From CAXBBB01 sp963841855 (GTDB taxonomy: Bacteria > Bacteroidota > Rhodothermia > Rhodothermales > BA12): DNA of 64,000 nucleotides. The stretch lies in NCBI GenBank assembly GCA_963841855.1, contig CAWJEJ010000003.1, positions 620,001 through 684,000 on the forward strand. Direction: 5' to 3'. Shown here in pieces: positions 25,420 to 35,300 of this stretch. The notes under the pieces were generated by a model that saw only the letters and a program-made list of their open reading frames with translations, searched no databases and had not been told where the DNA came from. Numbering within the stretch: position 1 is the stretch's first letter; each line of letters starts with the position of its first letter. The position numbers and the translations under genes were made by a program.

Positions 25420-26829
25420 ATGCCGATTCGCCTTCTCGTTTTTGCCCTCGCCTCGCTGCTCGCAGGCTGCTCCTCGTCGCGCCCTGATTCTGACCGGCCA
25501 GCCGACCGCGCCGTCCTCACCGGATCGGTGACGTACCGCCCACGCATCGCGCTTCCACCCGACGCCGTCGTGACGGTCCAGCTGCTCGACGTGAGCCGCG
25601 CCGACGCCGCCTCGACGGCACTCGCCACCCAGACGATCCGCACCGACGGTAAGCAGGTGCCGGTCGCGTTTCGCCTGGCATACGACCCGTTCAACGTGCA
25701 TCCCAGGATGCGCTACGTCGTTCGCGCGTCGATTCGCGACGGCCAGGGAGCGATGCTGTGGACGAGCGACGCGGCCTATCCCGTCCTCACCCAGGGCGCG
25801 GCGACGGACGACATCGGCATCGAACTCGTTCAGGTGGCGCCTCGCGGTTCGACAGTCATGCAGACGCCGCGTGAGAAACTCGTCGGTACGTCGTGGCGAT
25901 TGTCCGAACTAGACCAGGGCAGCGGTATGGCGCGCGTGGACGCCGACGCCGACTTTACGCTCACGTTTACGTCCGATGGCAGCTACTCGGGCCAAGCCGA
26001 CTGCAACCGCTACGCCGGGACGTTCCGCACCGACGGCGACGACCGGATGACGCTCTCGCAGGGCTTGTCGACGCTCGCGGCGTGTCCGTCGGGGACGGCG
26101 TCGAATGCATTCTTCCGCTCGTTCAACGGCGTCACGCAGTTCATCGTCGATGGTGAGCGCATGATCTTGTCGGGCGCGAGCGGCACGCTACTCTTCCGCA
26201 GCGACGATAGGATCGAGACAAGTAGCGCCGATTTGCCGATGCTGCCTCAGCCGACGCGTCAGACGTACGTCTATGCCTGCCCCGGAAACGGTCCCTCGTT
26301 CACGACGCGGACGGGACCGGGCGAATTGGCGGTCTGGCTGCCCGAATCGATGGGTTTGGGATATCACGTACTCGGGCAGGTCGGCGCGGCGAGCGGCGCC
26401 AGGTATCAGGACGGCGATCTCGTCGTCTGGACCCAGGGCGAGACGGCTATGCTCGAAGCGAATGGGCGCAGTTACGCCAATTGCCGCATCGACTACGACG
26501 CGTCGCGCAGCGCGGTGGCTCGGCTTGGAGGCGTCAATTTTCAAGCGTTCGGCCAGGAGCCCGGATGGGAACTGACGATCCGCGAAGGCGACCACATCAC
26601 GTTTGCCTACGACTATGCCACCAGGACGGCTACGACGCCCGCTCCGGCTCCCCAGCGCGACGCTCAGGGCCGCATGGTCTATCAGTCGCGCACCGATTCC
26701 GACGCGTTGACCGTCACCGTCGCCCGCACGCCCTGCGCCGATTCCATGAGCGGCGAGCGCTTCGAGTCGACCGTGACGGTCGTGCACAACGGAGGCACGT
26801 ACCGAGGATGCGGCCGGACGCTGCGCTGA
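25420..26829 (+). CDS. Multidomain lipoprotein: YbaY-like, META/HslJ, MliC-like and COG3650-like domains
   Basis: Start is the ATG at 25420, opening a lipoprotein signal with lipobox LLAGC (Cys17); a TTG eight codons upstream is less likely. Of 469 residues, about 34-140 resemble the YbaY/YscW lipoprotein domain (VLTGSVTYRPRIALPPDAVV, VQLLDVSRAD). About 150-270 form a META/HslJ domain (LVGTSWRLSELDQG, GQADCNRYAGTF). About 285-365 look like a lysozyme-inhibitor MliC domain (TYVYACPGNG, AMLEANGRSYANC). The last ~95 match the COG3650 pattern (FQAFGQEPGWELTIREGDH, GTYRGCGRTL). It probably works as an envelope-stress or inhibitor lipoprotein; this is inference from domain content. Confidence 0.75.
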   Translation: MPIRLLVFALASLLAGCSSSRPDSDRPADRAVLTGSVTYRPRIALPPDAVVTVQLLDVSRADAASTALATQTIRTDGKQVPVAFRLAYDPFNVHPRMRYVVRASIRDGQGAMLWTSDAAYPVLTQGAATDDIGIELVQVAPRGSTVMQTPREKLVGTSWRLSELDQGSGMARVDADADFTLTFTSDGSYSGQADCNRYAGTFRTDGDDRMTLSQGLSTLAACPSGTASNAFFRSFNGVTQFIVDGERMILSGASGTLLFRSDDRIETSSADLPMLPQPTRQTYVYACPGNGPSFTTRTGPGELAVWLPESMGLGYHVLGQVGAASGARYQDGDLVVWTQGETAMLEANGRSYANCRIDYDASRSAVARLGGVNFQAFGQEPGWELTIREGDHITFAYDYATRTATTPAPAPQRDAQGRMVYQSRTDSDALTVTVARTPCADSMSGERFESTVTVVHNGGTYRGCGRTLR

Positions 26830-26898
26830 ATCAGGCGAATGGGACTCGGCGCAAACGGAGTGTCGCGCATCCTGCCGAGCCGACTGCGCAAAAAGAAC

Positions 26899-26931
26899 GA
26901 GAGCGGCGCCCGAATCTCGGACGTCGCTCTC
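26899..26931 (-). terminator. Terminator hairpin between lipoprotein and stress-protein genes
   Basis: A 7-bp stem (GAGAGCG / CGCTCTC) with inner pairing. On the minus strand it is followed by GTTCTTTTT, so it best serves the minus-strand gene ending at 26958, though it may act in both directions. Confidence 0.65.
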
Positions 26932-26957
26932 TGGCGGAAAAGCGTGTGATCTAGCGA

Positions 26958-27489
26958 TCAGTTGGCGTTGTACTCGCGGAAGATGTTGGCGACCTGAGCC
27001 GCTTCGGCTTCGGTGCGCGGGTGAACGCCCAGCAGAACGCCGCCCTCCTTGAGTCCGCTTTCGTAGCGCTCGACGCGCTCTTCGGGGATTCCGGCTCCTA
27101 CGAGTCCGCCCAAGAGGCTTCCGCCCAATCCGCCCGCTCCGGCTCCCATGAGCGCCGCAGCGATAGGGCCACTGATGGCGAGACCGATTCCGGGAAATAC
27201 GATAGGTGCTGCGGCCGCGCTGATGGCACCCAAGATGCCACCGATCGTGCCGCCGACGGCACCGCCGACTCCGGCTCCTTCGGTCGCTTTGCTGCCCATC
27301 TCGGTGTGCGCAGCTCCAACGGTGCCATCACCGGTGTAGTGCGAATCACGCGTGTCCTGAGACATCATCACGCTGATCTGGTCTTCTCCAAATCCGGCGG
27401 TGCGAAGATCGGCGTAGGCGCGGTCGGCGTGGTCGCGGTCTTCGAAAAAGCCGGTAAGAGGCGGTCGTTCGTGGTTTGCGTCGTAGTCA
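26958..27489 (-). pseudogene. Glycine-zipper general stress-type protein, frameshifted near its 5' end
   Basis: The start ATG at 27489 reads MTTTQTTNDRLL, then one base appears to be missing near 27455. The protein continues in another frame as TGFFEDRDHADRAYADLRTA, then GFGEDQISVMM. Then follows the intact part: a glycine-zipper helix pair (GGAVGGTIGGILGAISAAAA, GAGAGGLGGSLLGGLVGAG) and a terminal GIPEERVERYESGLKEGG and LLGVHP strand-helix. The whole fits the general-stress-protein (YflT-like N-terminal plus glycine zipper) pattern. As written, translation from the true start stops early; an ATG inside (27371) could give the 137-residue C-terminal part. A single indel is the simplest explanation. 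Confidence 0.7.
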
Positions 27490-27642
27490 TAGTATCTGAG
27501 AGTCTAGTGAAAGGCCAGCCACCGGGATCGGCGTTAGGTTACTCTGTTCTATGGAGCTCGCTCCGGTCGCCGTTTCGGCGAGGTGCGAGGGACTTGTAAC
27601 CTGCACACTTCTCTAGGCTCGTTACACCTTTCCAGTCTGACG

Positions 27643-28579
27643 TTACGCCGCATCCGGCTTGGCGCGCCCCATCAGCTTGCGCAGCAATCGTCCGTCGATG
27701 GCGGCCAGGCCGATGGCGATCAGCACCAAGTCCGCCCAGTTGGCGCAGCACTAGTCTCCTCTTTGAGCACCAGCACGCCTAGCAGCAGCGCCGTGATCGG
27801 AACGAGGAAGGTGACGAGGACGACGTTGGTCGGGCCGGTCGCGGCGAGCAGGCGGAAGTAGATCGTGTAGGCGACGGCGGTCGAGAGCAGCGCCAGCGCC
27901 AGGACCGCGCCGACGCTCGACCACTGCACGTCCGTCAGCGTCCACGGCTGATCGACGATCAGGGTGACGGGCAGCAGCAGCAGGGCGCCGCACGCCGAGT
28001 TGCCCGGTCGCCATCGCCGTCGGGGCGATCTTGCCTTTGAGCGTGCGCGCGTAGATCGTCGTTCCGGCATAAAACATCGACGCGCCGACGCAGGCCAGTT
28101 CGGCCAGCAGCATCCCGTCGACCCCGCCCAGCGCCGACGGGCCGATGATGACGCCGACGCCCGCCAGCCCGACCAGCACGCCGCCCAGACGCGCCGGGCG
28201 TGATCGTCTCGTCGGACGAGAAGAAGTGCGCCATCAGCACGCTCCACACCGGTGTGCTCGCGTTGAGGATCGCGGCCAGGCTGCTGTCGATCCGCGTCTG
28301 CCCCCAGAACAGCAGGGTGAACGGGATCGCCGAGTTGAACGCGCCCAGAATGAACAGCGAACGCCACAGCTTCCACTCGGTCGGCAGCTTGACACCGATC
28401 ACGCGAACGGCGATCAGCAAAAACAGCGAGCCGAAGATCAGTCGCCCCTGCACCAGCGTCAGCGGCGGCAGGCTGACGAGCGCCAACTCGGCCCAGAAGA
28501 ACGAACTGCCCCACAGCAGCGACAGGATGCCCAGCATGCCCCACTGCGCGGTCGTCATGGGGCGGTTGAGGTCGGACAT
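27643..28579 (-). pseudogene. EamA/DMT-family transporter, disrupted by three frameshifts
   Basis: Reading the minus strand from the ATG at 28579, the protein has TM helices typical of the drug/metabolite transporter superfamily: MLGILSLLWGSSFFW, LVQGRLIFGSLFLLIAVRVI, FNSAIPFTLLFWGQ. The frame changes near 28195 after SSDETI, continues with RLGGVLVGLAGVGVIIGPSA, and changes again near 27995 after AMATGQL. It continues as CGALLLLPVTLIVDQPW and LLSTAVAYTIYFRLLAATGP, then changes near 27747. It ends LVLIAIGLAAIDGRLLRKLM, GRAKPDAA and a TAA at 27643. All ten helices are recoverable, so the gene is complete apart from single-base shifts. Confidence 0.75.
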
Positions 28580-28663
28580 CGGCGCGGGCGGTTGAGAGGG
28601 GGCAAGATCGGGCGCACCATCCCGCGACCGACGGCGCACGCCGAATCTCCGCACAACACGAAA

Positions 28664-28704
28664 CGGGCGAGCCGCCTCCCCACCACGAAGAGACGACTCG
28701 CCCG
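28664..28704 (-). terminator. Terminator after the FG-GAP T9SS gene
   Basis: Inverted repeat with arms CGGGCGAG and CTCGCCCG, extended by partial inner pairing (GTCTC/GAGGC), followed on the minus strand by TTTC. It lies about 25 bases after the FG-GAP gene stop and before the EamA gene start. Confidence 0.65.
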
Positions 28705-28728
28705 CATTTCCTCCGCGGAGGAAAAGGG

Positions 28729-31305
28729 TCAGCGCACGACGACGAACGGTCGCACGACGGAGGACTCCGCGCTCGTCACGCGCAGCAGGTAGGTGCCCGG
28801 CGCCAGATCGGGCGTACGCAGCTGGAGCGCCTGGCCCGACACGACGGCGCCCTCGTGCAGCACGTCGACGCGGCGGCCCAGCACGTCGTAGACCGTGACG
28901 GTCACGCGCTCCGTCCGCTCACTCACGACCTCGACCGTCGCCGAGCCACGTGCCGGGTTGGGGAACGTCCGCAGCGTGATGCCGCTCGGGGACACGGCGA
29001 TGGGATCGGGCGCATCCGTCGACACCGCGCCGCTGCCGTCGAACGTGCCGAGCAGGAGCGTCGTGGAGCCGGATGCAATCGGAAGCGTCCGGCACGTGGA
29101 CCTTCCATTGGTACCGATGATGCATGCTTTGCTGGTACCCAGCGAGTCGGCGGACATCCAATCGTTGACGCCGTCGCCGTTGAGGTCGGCGATGGCGACG
29201 CTCACCGTCCCTGGACCTCCGGCTCCCAGACTTGCAGAGTAGAAGTAGTTGTCGGCGTCGTTGGGGTCGGGTGTGAAGCGGATGGCGCCCGCCGCATCGC
29301 CTACGAAGATGTCCATGGCCCCGTCGCTACCGATATCACCGATCGCGACAGACAGTCCGTTGCGTGTGTAGGTATCAGCCGACCGTATGTCGCACGTGAA
29401 GGTGCGGCCGCCCTCGTTGCGGCAGCCGAGCACATCCGAGCCAACGGTGGCGAACGCGAGGTCTAGATCGCCGTCGCCGTCCAGATCCCCGGCAGCGATG
29501 CCGCGCGTTCCGGTGGCAGGCGAGTCTGTGAGCGTGATGATGGAGAAAACGGGGGAATTAGCCGATTTGCCGATGCTCACCGCACCCAAGTTGAAAGCCA
29601 CGACGGTGATACGGGTGTCGGACGAGACGGCAAAGTCCGGCAATCCGTTGCCGTCGAAATCTCCGGTCACGATGCCGGTTGCCTCACCGGATAGAAAGGA
29701 GCCGCCTACGTTGACGCAGGTGTAGGAAGCGAAAAAGCCTCGTCCGTCCGTCAGGCACAGGCGAGTCTGCGCGTTGCGGGCGACGAAGATGGGGTCCAGG
29801 ATGCCGTCGCCGTCGAAGTCGGCAGCGGCAACATCTGTGTTGATCGCGCCGTCACGGAACGAATCGTCGTCAGGAAAAAAGCAGAAGAAGCCGGTCGTGT
29901 TCTGGGCGCATATCTCACGCCTTCCGGCACCAGCGATGACCACGTCGTCGCGTCCGTCGCCGTCCAGATCAGCGACGAATCCGCCCAGGCTGGAACTGGT
30001 GGCAGCGGTCTTGAATCGCTCCTCGACTATCGCTTGCCCAACGAATTCGGTGCACGCCGCCGCCGTGCCATCGGCCGAGATCGCGCAGACCGAGTCCGAA
30101 GCCGCAGAGGTGAGGTAGATCGCGTTTCCGCTGACAGGAAGGCCCGACACGATGGCGCCCGAAGGCTCGCCCGCGAAGTTGCCGACGGCCATCGCACGCG
30201 TCGCGTTGGTGTTGCTGCCCAGGTTGCGGCACGAATAGTTGTCCGACCCACTCTGGCTGCACAGGCGGCTGGGGTTGCCGACGTTGCCCCACACGACGTC
30301 GGGGCGTCCGTCGTGGTTGAAGTCGGCGACGGCGGCGGCGTTGGTGTTGTTGCGCTGGTTGGGCAGCGCGCGGCAGGTGAAGCCGCTAGCCGCCGATGGC
30401 GTGTTGAGGCAGACGGTGTTTTCTTCGCCCGAGTTGGTGCGTCCGATGCTCAGGTCTGTCCGGCCGTCGCCGTTCATGTCAGCAGCTACGACGGCTCGGC
30501 CTCGACCGCGAGATCCGCTCAAGCCGAAGCATTCGAAGGCGACGCGGGCGGCGCTTCCGTCGGTCGGGGCACCGTCGTTGCGGCACCAGCGGTCGCCTCC
30601 CCCGGCGAGGGCCACGTCGAGGTCGCCATCGTCGTCGAAGTCGGACAGAGCCGCGTCGAAGAAGCCGACCGCCGTCGTCAGTGTTTCGCACGTTGCGGCA
30701 TCGCTGTCACCGGGCGTTCCATAACACACCTTCTGATTGCTATTGGGGCGAGCGAAGACGGCGTCGGGGATCGCGTCGCCATCCACGTCGCCGATCTGCA
30801 CGTCGTACACGTCGAGGACCAAGGCGGCACCGACCAACCCGGTGCAGCCGAACGTGGGCGTGGGGCCGCCACTGCTTTCGCACAGGCGCGGAGCAGAGTC
30901 ATCGCCGTAGCCGATGATCAGGTCGAGATCGCCGTCCAAGTCCCAGTCGGCGACGGCGATGGCGCGGCTGTCGGCAACGGTCTCGCCGATGTCCGAGCAC
31001 GTCATGGCGCCGCTGGCCGATCCGAAACAGAGTTGGTCGCGGGCACCGACGTTGGCGAGGGCCACGTCGGTGTAGCCGTCGCCGTTGAAGTCGGCGGGCG
31101 CGGCCTCGAGCGTAGACACGCGGGCGCCGAACGCGGTGCAGGAAAAGGCGGTCGTGGAATTGTTGAGCGGCGTCGTGTTGGTGCAGACGAGGTTGTCGCC
31201 CGTTCCGGCGATGATCAGGTCGTCATTGAGTTCGACGCTGGGCGTCTGGGCGATTGCGGTGCTCGCGCAGAGCAGGGCGAGGAGGAAGAGTGGGGCGTGG
31301 TGCAT
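28729..31305 (-). CDS. Secreted FG-GAP/VCBS repeat protein with T9SS sorting domain
   Basis: The start is the ATG at 31305 that opens the signal peptide MHHAPLFLLALLCASTAIAQ; an in-frame ATG at 31335 would give a longer leader. The open frame continues far upstream across the regulator gene, but that part is noise. About 858 residues contain a dozen or more FG-GAP repeats with Ca-binding loops (DFNGDGYTDVALAN, DMNGDGRTDLSIG, DLDGDGRDDVVIAG), arranged as beta-propeller blades, with many Cys pairs. The C-terminus is a T9SS sorting domain (RTFPNPARGSATVEV, VTVYDVLGRRVDVL, RPFVVVR). It is expected to be surface-bound. It follows a two-component system on the same strand. Confidence 0.88.
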   Translation of the reverse strand: MHHAPLFLLALLCASTAIAQTPSVELNDDLIIAGTGDNLVCTNTTPLNNSTTAFSCTAFGARVSTLEAAPADFNGDGYTDVALANVGARDQLCFGSASGAMTCSDIGETVADSRAIAVADWDLDGDLDLIIGYGDDSAPRLCESSGGPTPTFGCTGLVGAALVLDVYDVQIGDVDGDAIPDAVFARPNSNQKVCYGTPGDSDAATCETLTTAVGFFDAALSDFDDDGDLDVALAGGGDRWCRNDGAPTDGSAARVAFECFGLSGSRGRGRAVVAADMNGDGRTDLSIGRTNSGEENTVCLNTPSAASGFTCRALPNQRNNTNAAAVADFNHDGRPDVVWGNVGNPSRLCSQSGSDNYSCRNLGSNTNATRAMAVGNFAGEPSGAIVSGLPVSGNAIYLTSAASDSVCAISADGTAAACTEFVGQAIVEERFKTAATSSSLGGFVADLDGDGRDDVVIAGAGRREICAQNTTGFFCFFPDDDSFRDGAINTDVAAADFDGDGILDPIFVARNAQTRLCLTDGRGFFASYTCVNVGGSFLSGEATGIVTGDFDGNGLPDFAVSSDTRITVVAFNLGAVSIGKSANSPVFSIITLTDSPATGTRGIAAGDLDGDGDLDLAFATVGSDVLGCRNEGGRTFTCDIRSADTYTRNGLSVAIGDIGSDGAMDIFVGDAAGAIRFTPDPNDADNYFYSASLGAGGPGTVSVAIADLNGDGVNDWMSADSLGTSKACIIGTNGRSTCRTLPIASGSTTLLLGTFDGSGAVSTDAPDPIAVSPSGITLRTFPNPARGSATVEVVSERTERVTVTVYDVLGRRVDVLHEGAVVSGQALQLRTPDLAPGTYLLRVTSAESSVVRPFVVVR

Positions 31306-31610
31306 GGGTGCGGTGGAGTGAGAGAGTGAGTCCATAATGCACGGCGGGCTACTCCCTTCGTCTACCTCTTTGAGGCTATTCCGAGGTGCCCCAAAAAGGT
31401 ATTCCGTGCCGAGACGGAGCAGTTTGCAGCCATCCGCAGGACCACCCCGCCTGCGGCACCCCTCCTTCAAAAGGAGAGGACGGTCGTTGTCGCAGGGGAT
31501 ATAGCTGAAGGCAAGCACAGAACCTGCTCGCCCCTTTCGGAGGTGGCCCTGACCCAAAAGGGGGAACGCGAAGCGAAAGGGCGGAGGAGTCCCGCGGCCG
31601 AACGCCGTCG
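31306..31610. other. Intergenic region with palindromic repeat fragments
   Basis: 305 bases between the regulator stop and the FG-GAP gene start. It holds the FG-GAP promoter, not identified precisely. At 31439-31481 a CACCCC...CTCCTT-CAA-AAGGAG element and at 31530-31570 a CCCCTTTC...AAAAGGGGG element resemble short CCCCTCC/GGAGGGG intergenic repeats seen in many Bacteroidota genomes. Confidence 0.45.
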
Positions 31611-32279
31611 CTACGCCTCGCTGTCCGGCGTCACCAGGCCGTGCTCCCACACCCACGCAACGGCTTGGGCGCGCGTGCGGACGCCGAGTTTGTCGTACAT
31701 CCGGTTGACGTGCTTTTTGACTGTCCATTCGGAGATGAACAGGGCGCCAGCGATCTGCTCGTTGGTGCGTCCGCGCGCTACCAGCAGGGCAACTTCGGAC
31801 TCGCGCTCGCTCATTCCTTTGCGTTCGAGCGCGTCGGGGCCTTCGGGCTGGGGTGCCTGGCGTCCGTCGGCATAGATCATGGCCAGGCGGCGGCTCAGCC
31901 ACTCGGTTTCGCCCATGCCGACGCCTCGGATGGCGTCGACGATCACGCTCAGCGGCTCCTGCTTGGTCAGGTAGCCCGCAGCCCCGGCGTCGAGGGCGCC
32001 GATCAGGTAGTCGGCCTCGTCGTAGGCCGACAGGATCAGCACGCACACGTCCAGCCCCTCCTCGGCGACGGCGGCGACGACTTCGAGTCCGGTCATGCCC
32101 GGCATTTCCAGGTCGAGCACCAACACGTCGGGCTTCTCAGTCCGTGCCAGCGCCATCGCGCCCGGCCCCGAGTTGGCGACGCCGACGACGGTCAGCCCTT
32201 CCTGGGTCTCGAAGTAGGCGTGCAAACCGGCGACGAATGCCGGGTGGTCGTCGGCGAGGACGATGCGTAGATCGGGCAT
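31611..32279 (-). CDS. NarL/FixJ-family response regulator (REC-LuxR HTH)
   Basis: The ATG at 32279 starts MPDLRIVLADDHPAF; the extra 27 codons upstream are rejected because the receiver begins at once. The 222-residue protein has receiver residues Asp10, Asp11, phospho-acceptor Asp56 (VLVLDLEMPGMTG) and Lys in GYLTKQEP. The C-terminal LuxR HTH is seen in MSERESEVALLVARGRTNEQ, FISEWTVKKHVNRMYDKLG. It lies 92 bases downstream of the sensor kinase gene on the same strand, so the two form a two-component pair. Targets unknown; the downstream FG-GAP gene is a candidate. Confidence 0.93.
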   Translation of the reverse strand: MPDLRIVLADDHPAFVAGLHAYFETQEGLTVVGVANSGPGAMALARTEKPDVLVLDLEMPGMTGLEVVAAVAEEGLDVCVLILSAYDEADYLIGALDAGAAGYLTKQEPLSVIVDAIRGVGMGETEWLSRRLAMIYADGRQAPQPEGPDALERKGMSERESEVALLVARGRTNEQIAGALFISEWTVKKHVNRMYDKLGVRTRAQAVAWVWEHGLVTPDSEA

Positions 32280-32371
32280 GGCAAGACGAGCGGTTGCGAA
32301 CGCTCCAAGATGCGCGCCGCTGGTCGTGCTGGACGTACCCTTTGGAACCATTTTCGACATACGTGCTGATG

Positions 32372-35300
32372 TTATTTATCGATTTTGGCGGTTGGTCCGA
32401 CCCGAACGGTGACCGTCGTTCCCTGACCCGGCGCCGAGTGCAGACGAAATGCCGCGCCGACTTCTTGGGCGCGTTCGGCGGCTCCGGCCAATCCGAAGTG
32501 CTCGTCGCGGGCTAGGTCGAGCAGACTTGGCGGTGAAACGAATCCCTGCCCATCGTCGCGGACGGTGAGGACGAGCGTACGGTTCTCGCGCATGAGCGAC
32601 ACGTCGACGCGCCTCGCAGCGGCGTGGCGGACGACGTTTTGCAGTGCTTCCTGGGCGATGCGGTAGAGGGCGAGTTGAACGGCCGTGCTCAGTGCGCTGG
32701 CGTCGGCTTGCCAGCCGGCAGCGAAAGAGGTGTCGGGGTAGCGCGCGCTCAACCGGCGCAGTTCAGCGTCGATGGCACGGGTAAGGCCCAGATGCTCGAC
32801 GATGGTTGGGCGTAGGTGGGTGAGCACGCCGCGCAGTTCAGTCGCCAGCGCGCCGACGCTCGCGCGGGCCTGGGGGACGCCTTTGCGAGCCGAGGCGACG
32901 GCCTCGGTTTGGCCGAGCGAAAGCGTCTCTTCCAACTCGTCCAGCTGGTGTCCCAGCCGGTACAGCCCCTGAACCGGCCCGTCGTGCAGATCACGCGCCA
33001 GCCGGACGCGCTCGCGCTCGCGTGCCGCCGTCAGCCGCGCGCGCAACTCGCTCGCTTCGGCTTGCCTGTGCTCTTCTTCGGATCGGCGGCGGCGGTCGAC
33101 GGCCTGCCACGCGGCAGCCATCAGCCCGCCGAACAGCGCTATGCCCAGCATCCAGGCCCACGCCTGTTCGTACCACGCGCGCGGCACGACCACGACCAGC
33201 ATCGCCCCCCTGGCATCGGGGCCGTCCGAGGTGAACACGTCCAGCCGGTGCGTTCCCGGAGGCAATGCGGCGTACTGCGCGACGGGATCGGGGCCGGTCG
33301 CGATGCGCCAGTCGGAGTCGACGCCGCTCAGCCGGTAGCGGTAGCGCATCGCGGGCGGGTTGGCGTAGTCGAGCGAGGCGAAGCGGACTTCGACGGCGGC
33401 GTGGTCGCGCGCCAGACGCAGCGTATCCGACCCGTACGGAACGTCGAGGTCTCCGACGCGCACGCCCGACACGACCGGTTGCACGTCGGCCGTCGGCGAC
33501 GAGACGACGCGCGGATCGAAGTCGACCAGACCGTCGGGACCGCCGAAGTAGAGGCGTCCGGTTTGGGCATCGCGGGCGTACGACATCAGATCGAACGCAC
33601 TCGTCCCCAGCCCGTCGGCGCCGGTGAACAGGCGCGGCACGTCCGAGTGGGGCGCGAGCATTCCCAGGCCGCGCGGCGTCGAGAACCACAGAGTACCCGC
33701 CTCGTCGGCGACGACGCCGAACGCTGTCGACTCGTCCAGTCCGTCCGACCGGTCCCAGCGCCGCGTGACACCTGTGCCCGGAACGAACCGCATCAGCCCG
33801 TCGCCGACCGTTCCCAGGTACAGCGCCGACGAATCGGCGGGCGTTTGCGCGATGCTCCACATGCGACCCGGCGTAATCGCATCGTCGTCCGCTCGCGGCC
33901 CATCGGGCGTTTCGCGGATGCGTCGGAGTCCATCGTCGCCGCCCAGCCAGAGCCGGCCGCGCACGTCTTCGTGGACGACGTTGGCCCAGGCCAGAGGTCC
34001 TCCGGGCGGCACGTAGAACGCCGTCCACTCGCCCCGGTCGCGAACAGCGAGCACGTCGCCGCCGCTCATCCACAGCCGCCCACGCGAGTCTTGCGTTACG
34101 TGGCGGACGCCTCCCCACGCAACGTAGGATTGGTTCGATTGGCGGACTTCGCCGACCCGCGCGACCAATCCCGGCTGCGGTTCGAGGCGGTAACTCGGTC
34201 CGTCGGGAATCGCTTCGAGCAGTCCCCACCGCTTGGCGCCGATCCACATGCGCCCATCGGCCTCCTGGAAGACAGACCAGAACGCGGCGCCGAACGAACG
34301 ATCCGCGCGCATACTCGGAAGCGTCGGCCGAACCGCCTCGAACGCCTCGCTGCCTCTCGGGCGGCGATTGAGGCCGTCATTCGTCGCCACCCACAACGCG
34401 CCGTCACGCGCGACGACCATTCCGTTGACGCGCTGATCGGAGAGGCTGCCCGGCGTTTGCGCGGCCGTCGCGTAGCCGAAGGGATAGCGCTGCCGGTGCC
34501 ACACGCTGACGCCGTTGTCGTGCGCCGCCCACCTCGTCCCCGCGCGGTCACGCAGCACGCCGCGCACCGAGCGCCCTCCCAGACTCGCTTGATCCGCCGG
34601 ATCGGCACGCAGCGTCGAAACGGTACGCGCCTCGATACTGAGCACGTCGATTCCGTCGAGCGTCGGAACCCAAAACGTGCCGTCACTACTCGTGGTCGCG
34701 TCGCCCCCTCCCACCAGCGCGCGCGACAGGACGAGCACCAGGCCGATCGGCTCAGCAGGTACGCCGGGACGAAGGCGCAAAAGAGATCGCTCCTCTCCCA
34801 TTTCTCCTATCGGCCACGCGTACACGTCTCCCTCAAATGCGATGCCCATGTATGCCCCTTTCGCTGCCGGAGCGAGAGCTTCGCACAGATCGGCGTCTGT
34901 CCAGCATACTTGAGCAACGTCATCGTTCCTGGAAAACACCGCTAGTCCTCCATCTGCCGGGGTAGTCATGCTGAGGACGGCTATCCGCTCCGCCTTCCCT
35001 CCAATGACGACATAGGTCAGCTGGCCGTCGATCACGCGGCACACTCGGTCCGCAACGACAGCCCACGCATCGCCCTGCGAGTCGAACGCGATGCGTGTCA
35101 CGCCTCCTGCGCACGCCTCGTCGGCAGGAACGGGCACGAACGATTCTGTGCGCACGTCGAACGTGGCCGCGCCGAGCCGAGTGCCCAACCACAGCGTGCC
35201 GTCGGGCGCAACCGCGAGCGGTGTCACGTGGTCGTCCGGAAGCGAGCCGGGCACGTCGGAGTCGTGGAAGAACGTCCGCATGCGATAGCCGTCCCACCGC

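Noticed and set aside
32816..34945. 709-codon plus-strand open frame opposite the sensor kinase
   Set aside because: Antisense to well-supported propeller, HisKA_3 and HATPase sequence; composition is typical of antisense shadow frames in GC-rich genes.
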